DNA of 64,000 nucleotides from Rhodococcoides corynebacterioides (GCF_019834675.1 NZ_JABUBU010000001.1:62001-126000); one strand, 5' to 3'. Shown: positions 41,135 through 50,019, numbered from the stretch's first letter. Made by a program: numbers and translations. Notes: generated from the sequence alone by a model not told the origin.

Positions 41135-41749
41135 ATGTCCGACGAGCACGACACCGACCACGTCTCGGCGCTGACCGCGACGCAGAGGCAGGCGACCGTC
41201 GCGGTACTGGACGGGCTGTCGCCGTCCGACTGGGATCGACCGACCCCGTGCGAGGGGTGGACCGTGGCCCATCTGACGGCGCACATGTCGATGTCCTTTC
41301 GGGTGGGTATCACCAAGCTGGTGCTTACGATGGTCCGTGAACGGGGAAACTTCGATCGTGCGGCGGACCGCCTCGCTCGCGACGATGTCGCGCGGATGGC
41401 TCACGTCGAACTCGTTGCGGCTCTACGACACAACGTGACCACTGCCTGGAGTCCACCGGGCGGCGACCTCGTCGATGCGTTGTGCCACGACGTCGTTCAC
41501 GGGCTCGACCTGACAGAAGGACTCGAAAGGCCCACGACCGCCACCGAGGAGCAGCTCGACCTCGTCCTGCGCACGATGAGGACAAAGAATCGGATGGAGT
41601 ACTTCGGCGCGGACCTCGCTGGACATGCACTCCAGGCGTCCGACCTCGACTTCCGAATCGGCCACGGTGACACCCTGGTCCTGCCGGCAACGGCGATCGT
41701 CCTGATCCTCACAGGCCGGGAGAGCGTGCACGACCACCTCGTGGGATGA
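41135..41749 (+). CDS. Maleylpyruvate-isomerase/DinB-like (TIGR03083-type) protein
   Basis: A 204-residue four-helix-bundle protein. ALTATQRQATVAVLDGLSPS, DWDRPTPCEGWTVAHLTAHM and DALCHDVVHGLDLTEGL give the three metal-binding His positions (AHLTAHM, CHDVVHG) of the mycothiol-dependent maleylpyruvate isomerase family. Members act as mycothiol transferases or isomerases. CAGGAG stands 4 bases before the ATG at 41135. Confidence 0.8.
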   Translation: MSDEHDTDHVSALTATQRQATVAVLDGLSPSDWDRPTPCEGWTVAHLTAHMSMSFRVGITKLVLTMVRERGNFDRAADRLARDDVARMAHVELVAALRHNVTTAWSPPGGDLVDALCHDVVHGLDLTEGLERPTTATEEQLDLVLRTMRTKNRMEYFGADLAGHALQASDLDFRIGHGDTLVLPATAIVLILTGRESVHDHLVG

Positions 41750-41821
41750 CCGAGGTGTCGACCTTCCACCGGGCCCGGGCCTACAGTGCTCGGCAACTCG
41801 ACCACCGAAAGAGGCCGTCTC

Positions 41822-42469
41822 ATGTCGCGCACTCGGATTCACAATCTGTCCATCTCGCTCGACGGCTTCGCCGCGGGGGAGGGGCAGAGCGAAGAGACGC
41901 CGATGGGCCACGCGGGTCAGCGTCTGCACCGATGGATGTTCGCCACGGACTTCGGCACCCGGATGATGGGCGGTGACGGCGGCAGTACGGGCGTCGACGA
42001 CGCAGTGGCGCACCGGCACGAACTCGGTATCGGGTCGGAGATCATGGGCGCGAACAAGTTCGGTCCACCCGGATGGCAGGACGATCCGGACTGGACAGGG
42101 TGGTGGGGCGACAACCCGCCCTTCCACACCCCGGTGTTCGTCCTGACCCATCGGCCCCGTGCGCCGATCGAGATGGCGGGTGGGACCGTCTTCCATTTTC
42201 TCGATGTTCCTCCCGCCGAGGCGCTGGTGGTCGCTCGCGACGCGGCCGGTGGCCTCGACGTCCGGATCGGGGGCGGCGCGACGACCGCGGGGTACTTCAT
42301 CGCTGCCGGCCTCGTCGACCACCTTCACCTCGTGCAGGTCCCGATCGTTCTGGGGAGAGGCGTTCGTCTGTGGGACGGTCTGGAAGGAATGGAGTCGGGG
42401 TACGACGTCGAGGTCGTGTCCACCCCGAGTGGCGTTACCCACCTCACCTTCACCCGCCGCGCCGAGTGA
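41822..42469 (+). CDS. Dihydrofolate reductase-like (RibD C-terminal) protein
   Basis: A 215-residue protein with the RibD_C/DHFR fold: MSRTRIHNLSISLDGFAAGE at the start, GSEIMGANKFGPPG, TPVFVLTHRPRAPIEMAGGT, and DVRIGGGATTAGYFIAAGLV then VPIVLGRGVRLWDGL. Stand-alone members are mostly uncharacterised NADPH-binding reductases. AAAGAGG precedes the ATG at 41822. Confidence 0.85.
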   Translation: MSRTRIHNLSISLDGFAAGEGQSEETPMGHAGQRLHRWMFATDFGTRMMGGDGGSTGVDDAVAHRHELGIGSEIMGANKFGPPGWQDDPDWTGWWGDNPPFHTPVFVLTHRPRAPIEMAGGTVFHFLDVPPAEALVVARDAAGGLDVRIGGGATTAGYFIAAGLVDHLHLVQVPIVLGRGVRLWDGLEGMESGYDVEVVSTPSGVTHLTFTRRAE

Positions 42470-42535
42470 GGCCGGGCGAACCGACCACGCACGGGCGACA
42501 CGGCAGACGCGCCGAGAGCGTGAGCGAAACTCCTG

Positions 42536-43333
42536 CTACTTGAACGGATTGAGGGTGCGGCCGAGAAAGTAGCCGATGCGTCCGGGAATGGGACGCATGG
42601 CTGCCGCCGAGACCTTGTTGACGACGCCCGTGATGCAGACCGGCTTGCCGGCGCGCACGGCGTCCCAGCCCTCGCGGACGACGTCTTCCGGCTGCTGCCA
42701 CAGGAATCCGGGCAGACGGTCGGCGACGTCGCGGGTGTCCATCACGTCGTGGAACTCGCTGCGCGTGAAGCCGGGGCACAACGCGGTGACGTGAATGCCG
42801 TGCGGTTTGAGCTCCATGTCGAGCGACTGGGACATGTTCAGCACGTAGGACTTGATGCCGGTGTAGAGCAGTCCGGCCCCGGGAGGGGAGACCGCGGCCA
42901 CGGACGACAGGTTGACGATGCGTCCCCACCGACGAGCCTTCATGCCGGGAAGCACGCGATGGGTCAACTCCGTCACCGCGGTGACCATCAGCTGGAGTTC
43001 GGCGGCGAGCGTGTCCCACTCGGTGTCGGAGATCATGGTCTTCGACGACAGCCCAGCATTGTTGACGAGGACGTCGACGGCCATACCCAGCTCGTCGACG
43101 CGATCCACGATCGCGGCGGGAGCAGAGCGGTCGGTCAGGTCGGCCGTCACCGTCTCGGCGCGCACCCCGTGATCACGGCGGAGTTCGGTGGCCAGCGTCT
43201 CGAGTCGGTCGGATCGCCGCGCCACCAGGATCAGGTCGTGACCGTCGGCGGCGAGATGCCGGGCGAAGGCGGCGCCGATCCCGGCGGAGGCGCCGGTGAC
43301 GAGGGCGGAACGGCGGGGCTGGGGTGTGGTCAT
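42536..43333 (-). CDS. Short-chain dehydrogenase/reductase
   Basis: A 265-residue SDR. SALVTGASAGIGAAFARHLA is the NADP motif, VDVLVNNAGLSS the NAG motif, LSSVAAVSPPGAGLLYTGIK carries Ser and the Tyr-x3-Lys triad, and the C-terminal KVSAAAMRPIPGRIGYFLG tail resembles DltE/YqjQ-like proteins. It overlaps the stop of the upstream alpha/beta hydrolase (ATGA), so the two form one unit. A copy of its tail lies at 40510-40629. Confidence 0.9.
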   Translation of the reverse strand: MTTPQPRRSALVTGASAGIGAAFARHLAADGHDLILVARRSDRLETLATELRRDHGVRAETVTADLTDRSAPAAIVDRVDELGMAVDVLVNNAGLSSKTMISDTEWDTLAAELQLMVTAVTELTHRVLPGMKARRWGRIVNLSSVAAVSPPGAGLLYTGIKSYVLNMSQSLDMELKPHGIHVTALCPGFTRSEFHDVMDTRDVADRLPGFLWQQPEDVVREGWDAVRAGKPVCITGVVNKVSAAAMRPIPGRIGYFLGRTLNPFK

Positions 43334-44243
43334 CGTGCGTCTCCTGTGTGGCGGTCGAGGAAGTGGATCTGGTCTGTGACGATGGTGTCGAAGAACGGAT
43401 CGAGACAGGGCTCGAAGTGGCCGCACTCGTAGGTGCGCACCTCACCCTTCGGTATGCGGCGGGCGACGGCCCTGGCCGTGTCGATCGGCGTGACGTCGTC
43501 GTGGGCCGCGAGTTGGGCGAGAACGGGCACGTCGATGGCGGTGGCGTGGCGTCCGGGGGAGTAGAACGGCACACGAACTGCGACGCGGGCGGCGACGTCG
43601 TTCTCGGCGAGCAGTTCCTCGCGCATGTCTCCCATGCGTTCGACCAGTTCGTAGGCGCCGGCGAGGTCATCATGGCGTTGTCACCCGGTCGTCCCACGGC
43701 GGCGAGGCGGTACGGCGACCGGCCCGTCCAGGCACGAATCTGGTCGTACACCCCGGCGGCGATCAGCCGTGCGACCGCTCTCGGGTTCCGAGCGAACGCC
43801 GACGCGGGTCCGCTCACGTGTGGGACCTGCACGATGGCGGCGGCGAGGCGCCGATCCCGGGCGGCCAACCGGAGGACGTGTCCGCCGCCGAAGGAGGACC
43901 CCCAGGCCACGACCCGCGTGGTGTCGACGCCGTCGATGCTGCGGGCGAACTCGATCGCGGCCTCCCAGTCCGCCTGTTGCTTGCCGATGTCGAGGATGCG
44001 TCGAGGTAGTCCTGCGCTGGCGCCCCAATGGCGGTAGTCGAAGACGAGTGCTGCGTAGCCGGCTTCGGCGAATCGCGCGGCGTACGCGTCGAGACGAAGT
44101 TCTCGGAACGCGGCGAATCCATGTGCGAGCACGACGATCGGTGGGTTCACGACGTCACTCGGCCGGTAGAGCCACGCTGCGCATTGGGTGCCGCCGGACT
44201 CGAACGCGACATCGGAGCGCACGTACTCGAACTGACGCGTCAT
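43330..44243 (-). pseudogene. Alpha/beta hydrolase with one-base frameshift
   Basis: From the ATG at 44243 (GGAGG upstream) the frame encodes a DUF-type alpha/beta hydrolase: PIVVLAHGFAAFRELRLDAY, FDYRHWGASAGLPRR, and the nucleophile elbow VAWGSSFGGGH. Near 43665-43680 the coding phase shifts by one base; the C-terminal part then continues as GAYELVERMGDMREELLAEN, VPVLAQLAAHDDVTP with a likely Asp, and the catalytic-type YECGHFEPCLD. A single missing base in the CCTCGCCGG run would restore an intact protein of about 304 residues. It is either a fresh pseudogene or a base-calling error. Confidence 0.8.
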
Positions 44244-44366
44244 GGCCGGAACCTCCACCTCGGTACCCCCTCGCCGAATCTGTCCTTCGCGATCGGCACG
44301 TGCAGCGCGCCGAGTGACGACCTCTTGACATCGACCACATTTGTGATCACGCTTACAGCACCAAAT

Positions 44367-44381
44367 GATAGCAACTATCAC
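44367..44381. promoter_or_regulatory. Palindrome upstream of the dehydrogenase-aldolase operon
   Basis: TGATAGCAACTATCA, 6-bp arms with a 3-base centre, 16 bp before the start of the fusion gene. The half TGATAGTT recurs at 48407-48414 before the IclR gene, which suggests a common regulator. Confidence 0.55.
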
Positions 44382-44397
44382 ACTGTGAGAGGCAAGC

Positions 44398-45759
44398 ATG
44401 AAGGTAGCGATTCTGGGGCTCGGTGAAGCGGGCACCCTCTACGCCGCGGGGTTCCTGGCGGCCGGCTGGACCGTGACCGGGTTCGACCCGGCGGACATCT
44501 CCACCCCGTCGGGCGTGGAGCGGTTCGACGACGTGGCCGACGCCGTCCACGGAGCCGAACTGGTCCTCAGCCTGACCAGCTCGTCCGTGTCCGAACGCGC
44601 GGCCGCGGCGGCGGCGCCGCACCTGCGGTCCGGCGCGACCTACGCCGACATGAACTCGGCCAGTGCAGCGGTGAAGACCGCCGTCGCCCGAGCGGTGGAC
44701 ACCGCGGGGGGCGTGCTGTTCGCCGACGTCGCGGTCGTCGGGTCCGTTCCCGCGAACGGTGCACGGACCGCCCTGGTCATCAGCGGCTCCGGCTCCACCG
44801 CCGCCGCGGCGCACTTCGAATCCCTCGGTGCGCCCGTCGACGACATCGGCGGCGCTCCCGGCGACGCCTCGCGTCGCAAGCTGCTGCGCAGCAGCTTCAT
44901 GAAGGGACTCGGCGCACTCATCGTCGAATCCACCGAGGCCGGCGTGGCGGCCGGTGCCGAGCAGTGGATCCGCACCCAGATCGCCTCGGAACTGAGCGGC
45001 GGGTTCGAGTCGCTCGACCGCCTCCGCGACGGGACTCGCAAGCACGCGGGCCGCCGCGCGATCGAGGCCGCCGCGTCGGTGGCGCTGCTCGACGAGATCG
45101 GCGTTCGTCCGGTGCTCGCCGCGGCCGCCACCGAGTTGCACGCCGCGCTGGCGGATGCGAACGGACGCGACACCGACGGGCTCGCCGCGGCGTACGCCGG
45201 ACTTCCGGTCGCCAACATCGGCGACGCCCGCGATCGCATGGGGATGCTCGATTCGGGCATCCGATCGATGTGGAAGGGCGCCCGAGTCGTCGGCCGAGCC
45301 CGTACCGTGTGGACCCGCGGCGGAGACAACAAGGCACTGCAGGCGGCCGTTGCCAAGGTGCTGCCGGGGGAGGTCATCGTGATCAACGGTCAAGGTCACC
45401 TCGACCGCGCACTTATGGGTGAGCTCCTCGCCGAGCGAGCGCGTAACCGCGGCTGCGTCGGCATGGTCATCGACGGCGCCGCCCGCGACATCGACGTCCT
45501 CGAGGAGATCGGGTTCGGTGTCTGGGCTCGTGCGGCCAGTCCCGCCGGGCCCTACAAGAACGGACCCGGTTACAACGACATCCCGGTCGCGGTCGGTGGC
45601 GTCGTCTGCAACCCCGGCGATCTCGTCGTCGCCGACGACGACGGCGTCATCGTCGTCCCGGCGGCCGAGGTCTTCACCAGTCTCGACGGCGGACGAGCGG
45701 TCGAGGCCGACGAGGCGCGCCGCCGCGCCGCCATCGTCGCCGAGCGGACGGCGTCGTGA
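44398..45759 (+). CDS. Fusion protein: NAD-binding 6PGDH-like (DUF1932) dehydrogenase and RraA-type aldolase
   Basis: A 453-residue protein with two complete domains. Residues 1-250 form a beta-hydroxyacid-dehydrogenase-like part: Rossmann motif MKVAILGLGEAGTLYAAGFL, ADMNSASAAVK, and the DUF1932-type KLLRSSFMKGLGALIVESTE. Residues 265-453 are an RraA/HMG-aldolase domain: VANIGDARDRMG, LMGELLAERARNRGCVGMVI then DGAARD (Arg363, Asp364), and VVADDDGVIVVPAAEV. A single chain could oxidise a hydroxy acid and cleave the resulting oxo acid, or the reverse. The frame runs without break across the join, so the fusion is real in this sequence. Its stop overlaps the TRAP permease start. Confidence 0.88.
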   Translation: MKVAILGLGEAGTLYAAGFLAAGWTVTGFDPADISTPSGVERFDDVADAVHGAELVLSLTSSSVSERAAAAAAPHLRSGATYADMNSASAAVKTAVARAVDTAGGVLFADVAVVGSVPANGARTALVISGSGSTAAAAHFESLGAPVDDIGGAPGDASRRKLLRSSFMKGLGALIVESTEAGVAAGAEQWIRTQIASELSGGFESLDRLRDGTRKHAGRRAIEAAASVALLDEIGVRPVLAAAATELHAALADANGRDTDGLAAAYAGLPVANIGDARDRMGMLDSGIRSMWKGARVVGRARTVWTRGGDNKALQAAVAKVLPGEVIVINGQGHLDRALMGELLAERARNRGCVGMVIDGAARDIDVLEEIGFGVWARAASPAGPYKNGPGYNDIPVAVGGVVCNPGDLVVADDDGVIVVPAAEVFTSLDGGRAVEADEARRRAAIVAERTAS

Positions 45760-47096
45760 TCGCCATCTGGGCGTTGGTGGCCTTCATCGTCGCCATCGTC
45801 TTCTGGAACGCGGTTCTCAAGCGCAACATCGGTGAGTCGATGATCGTCGGCTTCCTGGTCGTCGGTGCTTTCGCAGGTCGGCAGGCGCCCGAATACATGT
45901 GGCACGGATTCCTCGACTCCATGCAGGAGGAGGTGACGTTCGCCGGGCTCGCATTCATCTTCATGAGCTTCGTTCTGGCCAAGACGCCCGTCCTCGACCG
46001 GCTGATCGACATCCTGAACAGCCTCCTCGGACGGCTGCGAGGCGGGCCGATCTACACCTCCACCGTGGCCGGCGGCATGTTCGGTGCCATCGCCCACGTC
46101 GGTGCCTCGGTCACCGCCGCCGTCGGATCCGTGACGGTGCCCTGGATGAAGCGCTCGGGTGTCAGCGGAGAGCTGTCGGCCACCGTCGTCGCCGGATGCG
46201 CGGGCATGGGCGTCACCTTCCCGTTCAGCGCGACCATGTTCATCCTCGTGGGGTCCACCACTGTCACCGGACTGATGGAGCCGGACGAGATCATCCTGCC
46301 GCTCGCGCTGGCCGGCCTCTGGTGCCTGGGTTACCGCCTGCTGCTCAACTACTACCTGGTGCGCAAGAACGGCCTGCAGCCCATCGCACCGGAGGACCGC
46401 ATTCCCGCCAAGCGCAGCCTACGCGCCGGCTGGACGTCTCTCCTTCTCTTCGTCCCGATCATCGTCCCGCTGCTCCTGACCCGTGGACCCATCGCCGTCC
46501 CGATCGCCGAGTACACCGATCTGGTGATGTCGAGCGCGATCAGCCTCATCACCTGGATCCCGGTGTTGATGATCCTGCTGGTGTTCTTCCTCGGCCGTCG
46601 GCATCTGCCGCGGACCGGTCGCGGATGGTGGAAGATTCTCGGCGAGACCGCTCCCCAGTTCGGCGTCATCGGCGTCACCATCGTCGCCGCCTTCTCCGCC
46701 TCGAACGTCCTCGGTGACATCGGGTTGCCCGAGCAGCTCACCACGGTCCTCGAAAGCCTCAGTGCCCCGGCCTGGTTGATGGCCATCCTCGTCGGCGTCA
46801 TCATCGTCGTCATCGCCATCCCTCTCACAGCGTCGGCCACCATGGCAGCAGTCGGCGGAGTGGCCGTGGCCGCGCTGGTCGGCGTCGGAATCCCCGCCCC
46901 GGTCGCGGCGGCAGCCGTGCTCGTCTTCGCTTCCACCGAGGGTGCCTCCCCGCCGTCGGGAGCCCCGATCTACGTCGCCGCGGGCATCGCCCGCGTCGAT
47001 CCGGGCAAGATGTTCGCCCCGCTGCTCAAGTACTACTGCGTCCCCATCCTGGGCGTCGGAGTGCTCATCGCACTCGGCCTGCTCCCCGTCAGCTGA
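45756..47096 (+). CDS. TRAP-type large permease (DctM-like)
   Basis: A 446-residue integral membrane protein of the DctM/GntP-like superfamily with about 11-12 helices. MFGAIAHVGASVTAAVGSVT and FASTEGASPPSGAPIYVAAG are family-type re-entrant loop segments. The GTG start overlaps the upstream stop (GTGA). TRAP systems normally have a DctQ subunit and a periplasmic DctP; only an 88-residue two-helix protein follows here and no binding protein is present. It would import the organic acid handled by the fusion enzyme. Confidence 0.78.
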   Translation: MIAIWALVAFIVAIVFWNAVLKRNIGESMIVGFLVVGAFAGRQAPEYMWHGFLDSMQEEVTFAGLAFIFMSFVLAKTPVLDRLIDILNSLLGRLRGGPIYTSTVAGGMFGAIAHVGASVTAAVGSVTVPWMKRSGVSGELSATVVAGCAGMGVTFPFSATMFILVGSTTVTGLMEPDEIILPLALAGLWCLGYRLLLNYYLVRKNGLQPIAPEDRIPAKRSLRAGWTSLLLFVPIIVPLLLTRGPIAVPIAEYTDLVMSSAISLITWIPVLMILLVFFLGRRHLPRTGRGWWKILGETAPQFGVIGVTIVAAFSASNVLGDIGLPEQLTTVLESLSAPAWLMAILVGVIIVVIAIPLTASATMAAVGGVAVAALVGVGIPAPVAAAAVLVFASTEGASPPSGAPIYVAAGIARVDPGKMFAPLLKYYCVPILGVGVLIALGLLPVS

Positions 47097-47128
47097 TCCC
47101 ACGCCATCCCATCGAAAGAGCACTCGTC

Positions 47129-47395
47129 ATGGCCGAGAAAGTCATCTCCACCGTTTTCCGTATCAGCGTCGCCCTGTTCCTGCTCGGCGGTCTGGTCATC
47201 GTGATCCTGCAGGGCGTCGGACTCGTTCTGGGTGACGGGGACTTCGTCACCGGGAGCGAGGAGGCGCTCGCGCCCTGGGCCTACGGTTCCGCCGGCGTGG
47301 CCGGGCTGCTCGCCTTCGCGTTGTCCTACTTCCACCATGCGGACGCCGAGACGCCGGCCGACGCGGACACAGTCGTCACCCCGGAACACGCATGA
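47129..47395 (+). CDS. Small two-helix membrane protein, possible permease partner
   Basis: An 88-residue protein with two hydrophobic segments (TVFRISVALFLLGGLVIVIL and AYGSAGVAGLLAFALSYF) and an acidic tail. It lies between the permease and the cyclase gene and overlaps the latter by ATGA, so it is a conserved-looking operon member. It is far smaller than a usual four-helix DctQ. A small-subunit role is inferred only from position. Confidence 0.65.
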   Translation: MAEKVISTVFRISVALFLLGGLVIVILQGVGLVLGDGDFVTGSEEALAPWAYGSAGVAGLLAFALSYFHHADAETPADADTVVTPEHA

Positions 47396-48387
47396 CGACG
47401 ACCGCGTCGGGCATTCATCCCGGCTCGAATTACCGAGATCTGGCGTCGCGACACGACGGCGCCCCTCCCGGGTCGAGCTGGGGGGTGTTCTCCGAGCCGG
47501 ATCGGGGGACGGCGAACTTCGCCGGTCCCCAGCAGGTGCGCGAGGCGGCCGGGCTGGTGCGACGCGGAGTCGTGTTCGGTCTCGACCATGCCCTGGGCGC
47601 GTTCGATCCGCCGATGTCGCGGTCGAGGTCCGCCCCGCGCCACACCATCGTCTCCGCCCACGCTCAGTCACGAGACGACCTGCTCGACGGCTTCTTCCTG
47701 CAGGCGAGCAGCCATCTCGACGGTCTGCGTCATCGTCGCGTGTCGGGCTACGGCTTCTACGACGGCGTCCCCGACGACGCCGTCGTCGAGGGTGAACCGC
47801 GACTCGGCATCCAGGCCTGGGCGGAGCATCCGATCGTGGGCCGCGGCGTGGTGTTGGACCTCGAGGGTCTGTTCGAGGCGGACGGGGCCCCGCTGCACCA
47901 CCTCGACGGTCCGGCCCTGGACGCCGCGGCGCTCGACCGTGCTGCCGCACGCCAGGGTGTCACCGTCGAGGAGGGTGACATCGTGCTCGTGCACACCGGG
48001 TGGGCACGGTGGTTTCTCGACGCGTCGGCGGCGGATCGGACCGCGGTTCGCGAGGGCCGGCGCTCGACCGGGTTCGCTCAACACCACGATCTTCTGTCGT
48101 GGGTGTGGGACCACAGGATCGCGGTGTTCGGAACCGATACGTTCGCCGTCGAGGTGCTCCCCGTGGCGCCGACGTCGCCGTTCCGCGACACCGCACCCGA
48201 GGACGCCGGCATGATGCACCAGGAGCTGATCGCCAAACTCGGTGTGCCGCTCGGAGAGCTGTGGAACCTCACCGCGCTCGTGGAGGACAGTCGCACCCAC
48301 GGGCAATGGGATGCGATGGTGACGATCAAGCCGCTGGCGATAGTGGGCGGGGTCGGTTCGCCCTGCAACGCGACCGCGGTGCGCTGA
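47392..48387 (+). CDS. Cyclase-family (PF04199-type) hydrolase
   Basis: A 331-residue protein of the putative-cyclase/kynurenine-formamidase/isatin-hydrolase superfamily. The metal site appears as SSHLDGLRH (family HxGTHxDxxxH), with VVLDLEGLF, EEGDIVLVHTGWARWFLD and GVPLGELWNLTALVEDSRTH downstream. Members hydrolyse amides or lactone-like bonds, often in catabolic operons. It is the last gene of the run that starts at 44398. Confidence 0.8.
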   Translation: MTTTASGIHPGSNYRDLASRHDGAPPGSSWGVFSEPDRGTANFAGPQQVREAAGLVRRGVVFGLDHALGAFDPPMSRSRSAPRHTIVSAHAQSRDDLLDGFFLQASSHLDGLRHRRVSGYGFYDGVPDDAVVEGEPRLGIQAWAEHPIVGRGVVLDLEGLFEADGAPLHHLDGPALDAAALDRAAARQGVTVEEGDIVLVHTGWARWFLDASAADRTAVREGRRSTGFAQHHDLLSWVWDHRIAVFGTDTFAVEVLPVAPTSPFRDTAPEDAGMMHQELIAKLGVPLGELWNLTALVEDSRTHGQWDAMVTIKPLAIVGGVGSPCNATAVR

Positions 48388-48406
48388 GACTCCGGTTCTC
48401 GCACGG

Positions 48407-48414
48407 TGATAGTT
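48407..48414. promoter_or_regulatory. Operator half site before the IclR gene
   Basis: TGATAGTT matches the half site of the palindrome at 44367-44381. It lies 36 bp upstream of the IclR start and suggests autoregulation. Confidence 0.35.
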
Positions 48415-48449
48415 TTTCTCGATCAGCGTGCGAGACCACAGGAGTGGCG

Positions 48450-49214
48450 ATGTCGGCACCGGCGAGCAACATGCGGTCCCTCGACCGCGCTTTCGACGTC
48501 CTGACCGTGTTGCAGTCCACCAAGCACCCCCTCCGCCTGGCCGAGGTCGCGCGGTCGTCGGAGTTGCACATCGCCACCGCGCAACGAATCCTCGGTGTGC
48601 TGGTCCACCGCGGATACGCCGCACGCACGGCGGACGGCTACACAGCGGGCCCGGCGGCTCTGGCCGTCGCGCACGCGTTCATGGTCACCAATCCGTTGTC
48701 GGTCCTCGCACAGCCGATCATGCAGCAGCTTGCGTCGAGCACCGGCTTCACGGCATCGCTCTACGTCCGGGTGGAGCATTCCCGCGTTCTCATCGCTCGG
48801 GTCGAGAGCGAGAACCCGCTGAGTTACGTACTGCCCGTGGGGGAGAGGCTACCGTTGCATCTCGGCGGGGCGGGGAAGATGTTCCTCGCCGGTCTGCCTC
48901 CGGAGGAGGTCGACAGCGTGCTGGCGGACGTTGCCGGTGCCACGGTGGCCGGCGGTGGCGCCCTCGACGTCGACCTGCTGCGCCGACAGCTCGAGGTCAT
49001 CGCCCGCGACGACTACGCGGTGTCGGTCGGAGAGCGTCTGGTCGGCATCGCGTCGGTGACAGCTCCCGTCCGCGCTCGCGGTAGCGACGTCGTGGCGGTG
49101 CTGGGTGTCACCGGATCCTCCGACCGGCTGAACGGAGACGCCGTCTCGTCGGTGGTCGCCGAAGTCCGCCGCGCCGCCACCACTCTCGGCGACCGGATAC
49201 CCCCCGCCGGGTGA
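48450..49214 (+). CDS. IclR-family regulator
   Basis: A 254-residue IclR protein. The N-terminal winged helix reads SLDRAFDVLTVLQSTKHPLR and LHIATAQRILGVLVHRGYAA; the C-terminal GAF-like effector domain has PVGERLPLHLGGAGKMFLAG and DDYAVSVGERLVGIASVTAP. IclR proteins control catabolic operons in response to small acids. AGGAG stands 5 bases before the ATG at 48450. It lies just after the dehydrogenase-aldolase/TRAP operon and is its likely regulator. Confidence 0.9.
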   Translation: MSAPASNMRSLDRAFDVLTVLQSTKHPLRLAEVARSSELHIATAQRILGVLVHRGYAARTADGYTAGPAALAVAHAFMVTNPLSVLAQPIMQQLASSTGFTASLYVRVEHSRVLIARVESENPLSYVLPVGERLPLHLGGAGKMFLAGLPPEEVDSVLADVAGATVAGGGALDVDLLRRQLEVIARDDYAVSVGERLVGIASVTAPVRARGSDVVAVLGVTGSSDRLNGDAVSSVVAEVRRAATTLGDRIPPAG

Positions 49215-49240
49215 CAGTGTCTGGCGAGGATTCCTCGATG

Positions 49241-50002
49241 TCAGGACGTCGGCGCGGCGTCGGGCCGATCGATTTCGGGTGCGGACGCACTGACGGAGTC
49301 GACGAACTCCGCCGCCACGGTGCGGAGCTTGCGATTGGTTCGCTGGGATTCGGCGGACAGTGCGGCGAACGCGGCGTCGGCGTCGATGTTGCGGAGGGCC
49401 ATCAGGATTCCCTTGGCCTGTTCGATGGGTGCGCGGTGGTTCATCGCGTCGCGCAGACCGGCCACCGTCTCTTCGAGCGATCGTCGATGGCGGTTCCGCT
49501 TCAGCGCGTCGCCCACCGCGTTCGCCACCAGTTCGAGCGCGTGTCCTTCCCGCCCTTCGAGCAACTCCCGGGTTCGGGAGAACAGGGTCAAGGAGCCGAT
49601 GGATGCGCCGTCGGCATGGATGGGTGCGCACAGCATCGACTGAACGCCGAGCGCCTGCGCGGACGCACCGAAGTCCGGCCAGCGCTCGTCCGTGCCGGTG
49701 CAGTCCGCGACCACGACGCGCCCGGTGCGGGCGGCGTGCAGACACGGCCCGTCACCGAGGGCGAACTGCTCCTCGTTGATCGGGGCGATGGTGGGATCCG
49801 AGGAGGCGCCGGTGAACGTGAAGCCGGCGAAGGCGATGGCGATACCGCAGTAGTCCGCGCGGTCGACGCACGACCGAAGCTCGTGGGTGAGGCGGTCGAG
49901 GAGTTCGGCGACGTGGTCGTCCTCCCCGCCCAGTTGCGCGACCTCGCGCACGACGGCGGCGATTCGCAGGTCGATCGACGCCAGTTCGTCGTGCGCAGTC
50001 AT
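49241..50002 (-). CDS. GAF and ANTAR domain transcription antiterminator
   Basis: A 253-residue protein. A GAF sensor domain (about residues 30-175; DYCGIAIAFAGFTFTGASSD, LGDGPCLHAARTGRVVVADC, VQSMLCAPIHADGASIGSLT) is followed by an ANTAR RNA-binding domain (residues 180-235; RAPIEQAKGILMALRNIDAD, AFAALSAESQRTNRKLRTVA). ANTAR proteins bind paired hairpins in leader RNA to prevent termination. The target genes are not known. Confidence 0.9.
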   Translation of the reverse strand: MTAHDELASIDLRIAAVVREVAQLGGEDDHVAELLDRLTHELRSCVDRADYCGIAIAFAGFTFTGASSDPTIAPINEEQFALGDGPCLHAARTGRVVVADCTGTDERWPDFGASAQALGVQSMLCAPIHADGASIGSLTLFSRTRELLEGREGHALELVANAVGDALKRNRHRRSLEETVAGLRDAMNHRAPIEQAKGILMALRNIDADAAFAALSAESQRTNRKLRTVAAEFVDSVSASAPEIDRPDAAPTS

Positions 50003-50019
50003 GGTGACATTCCACCATG

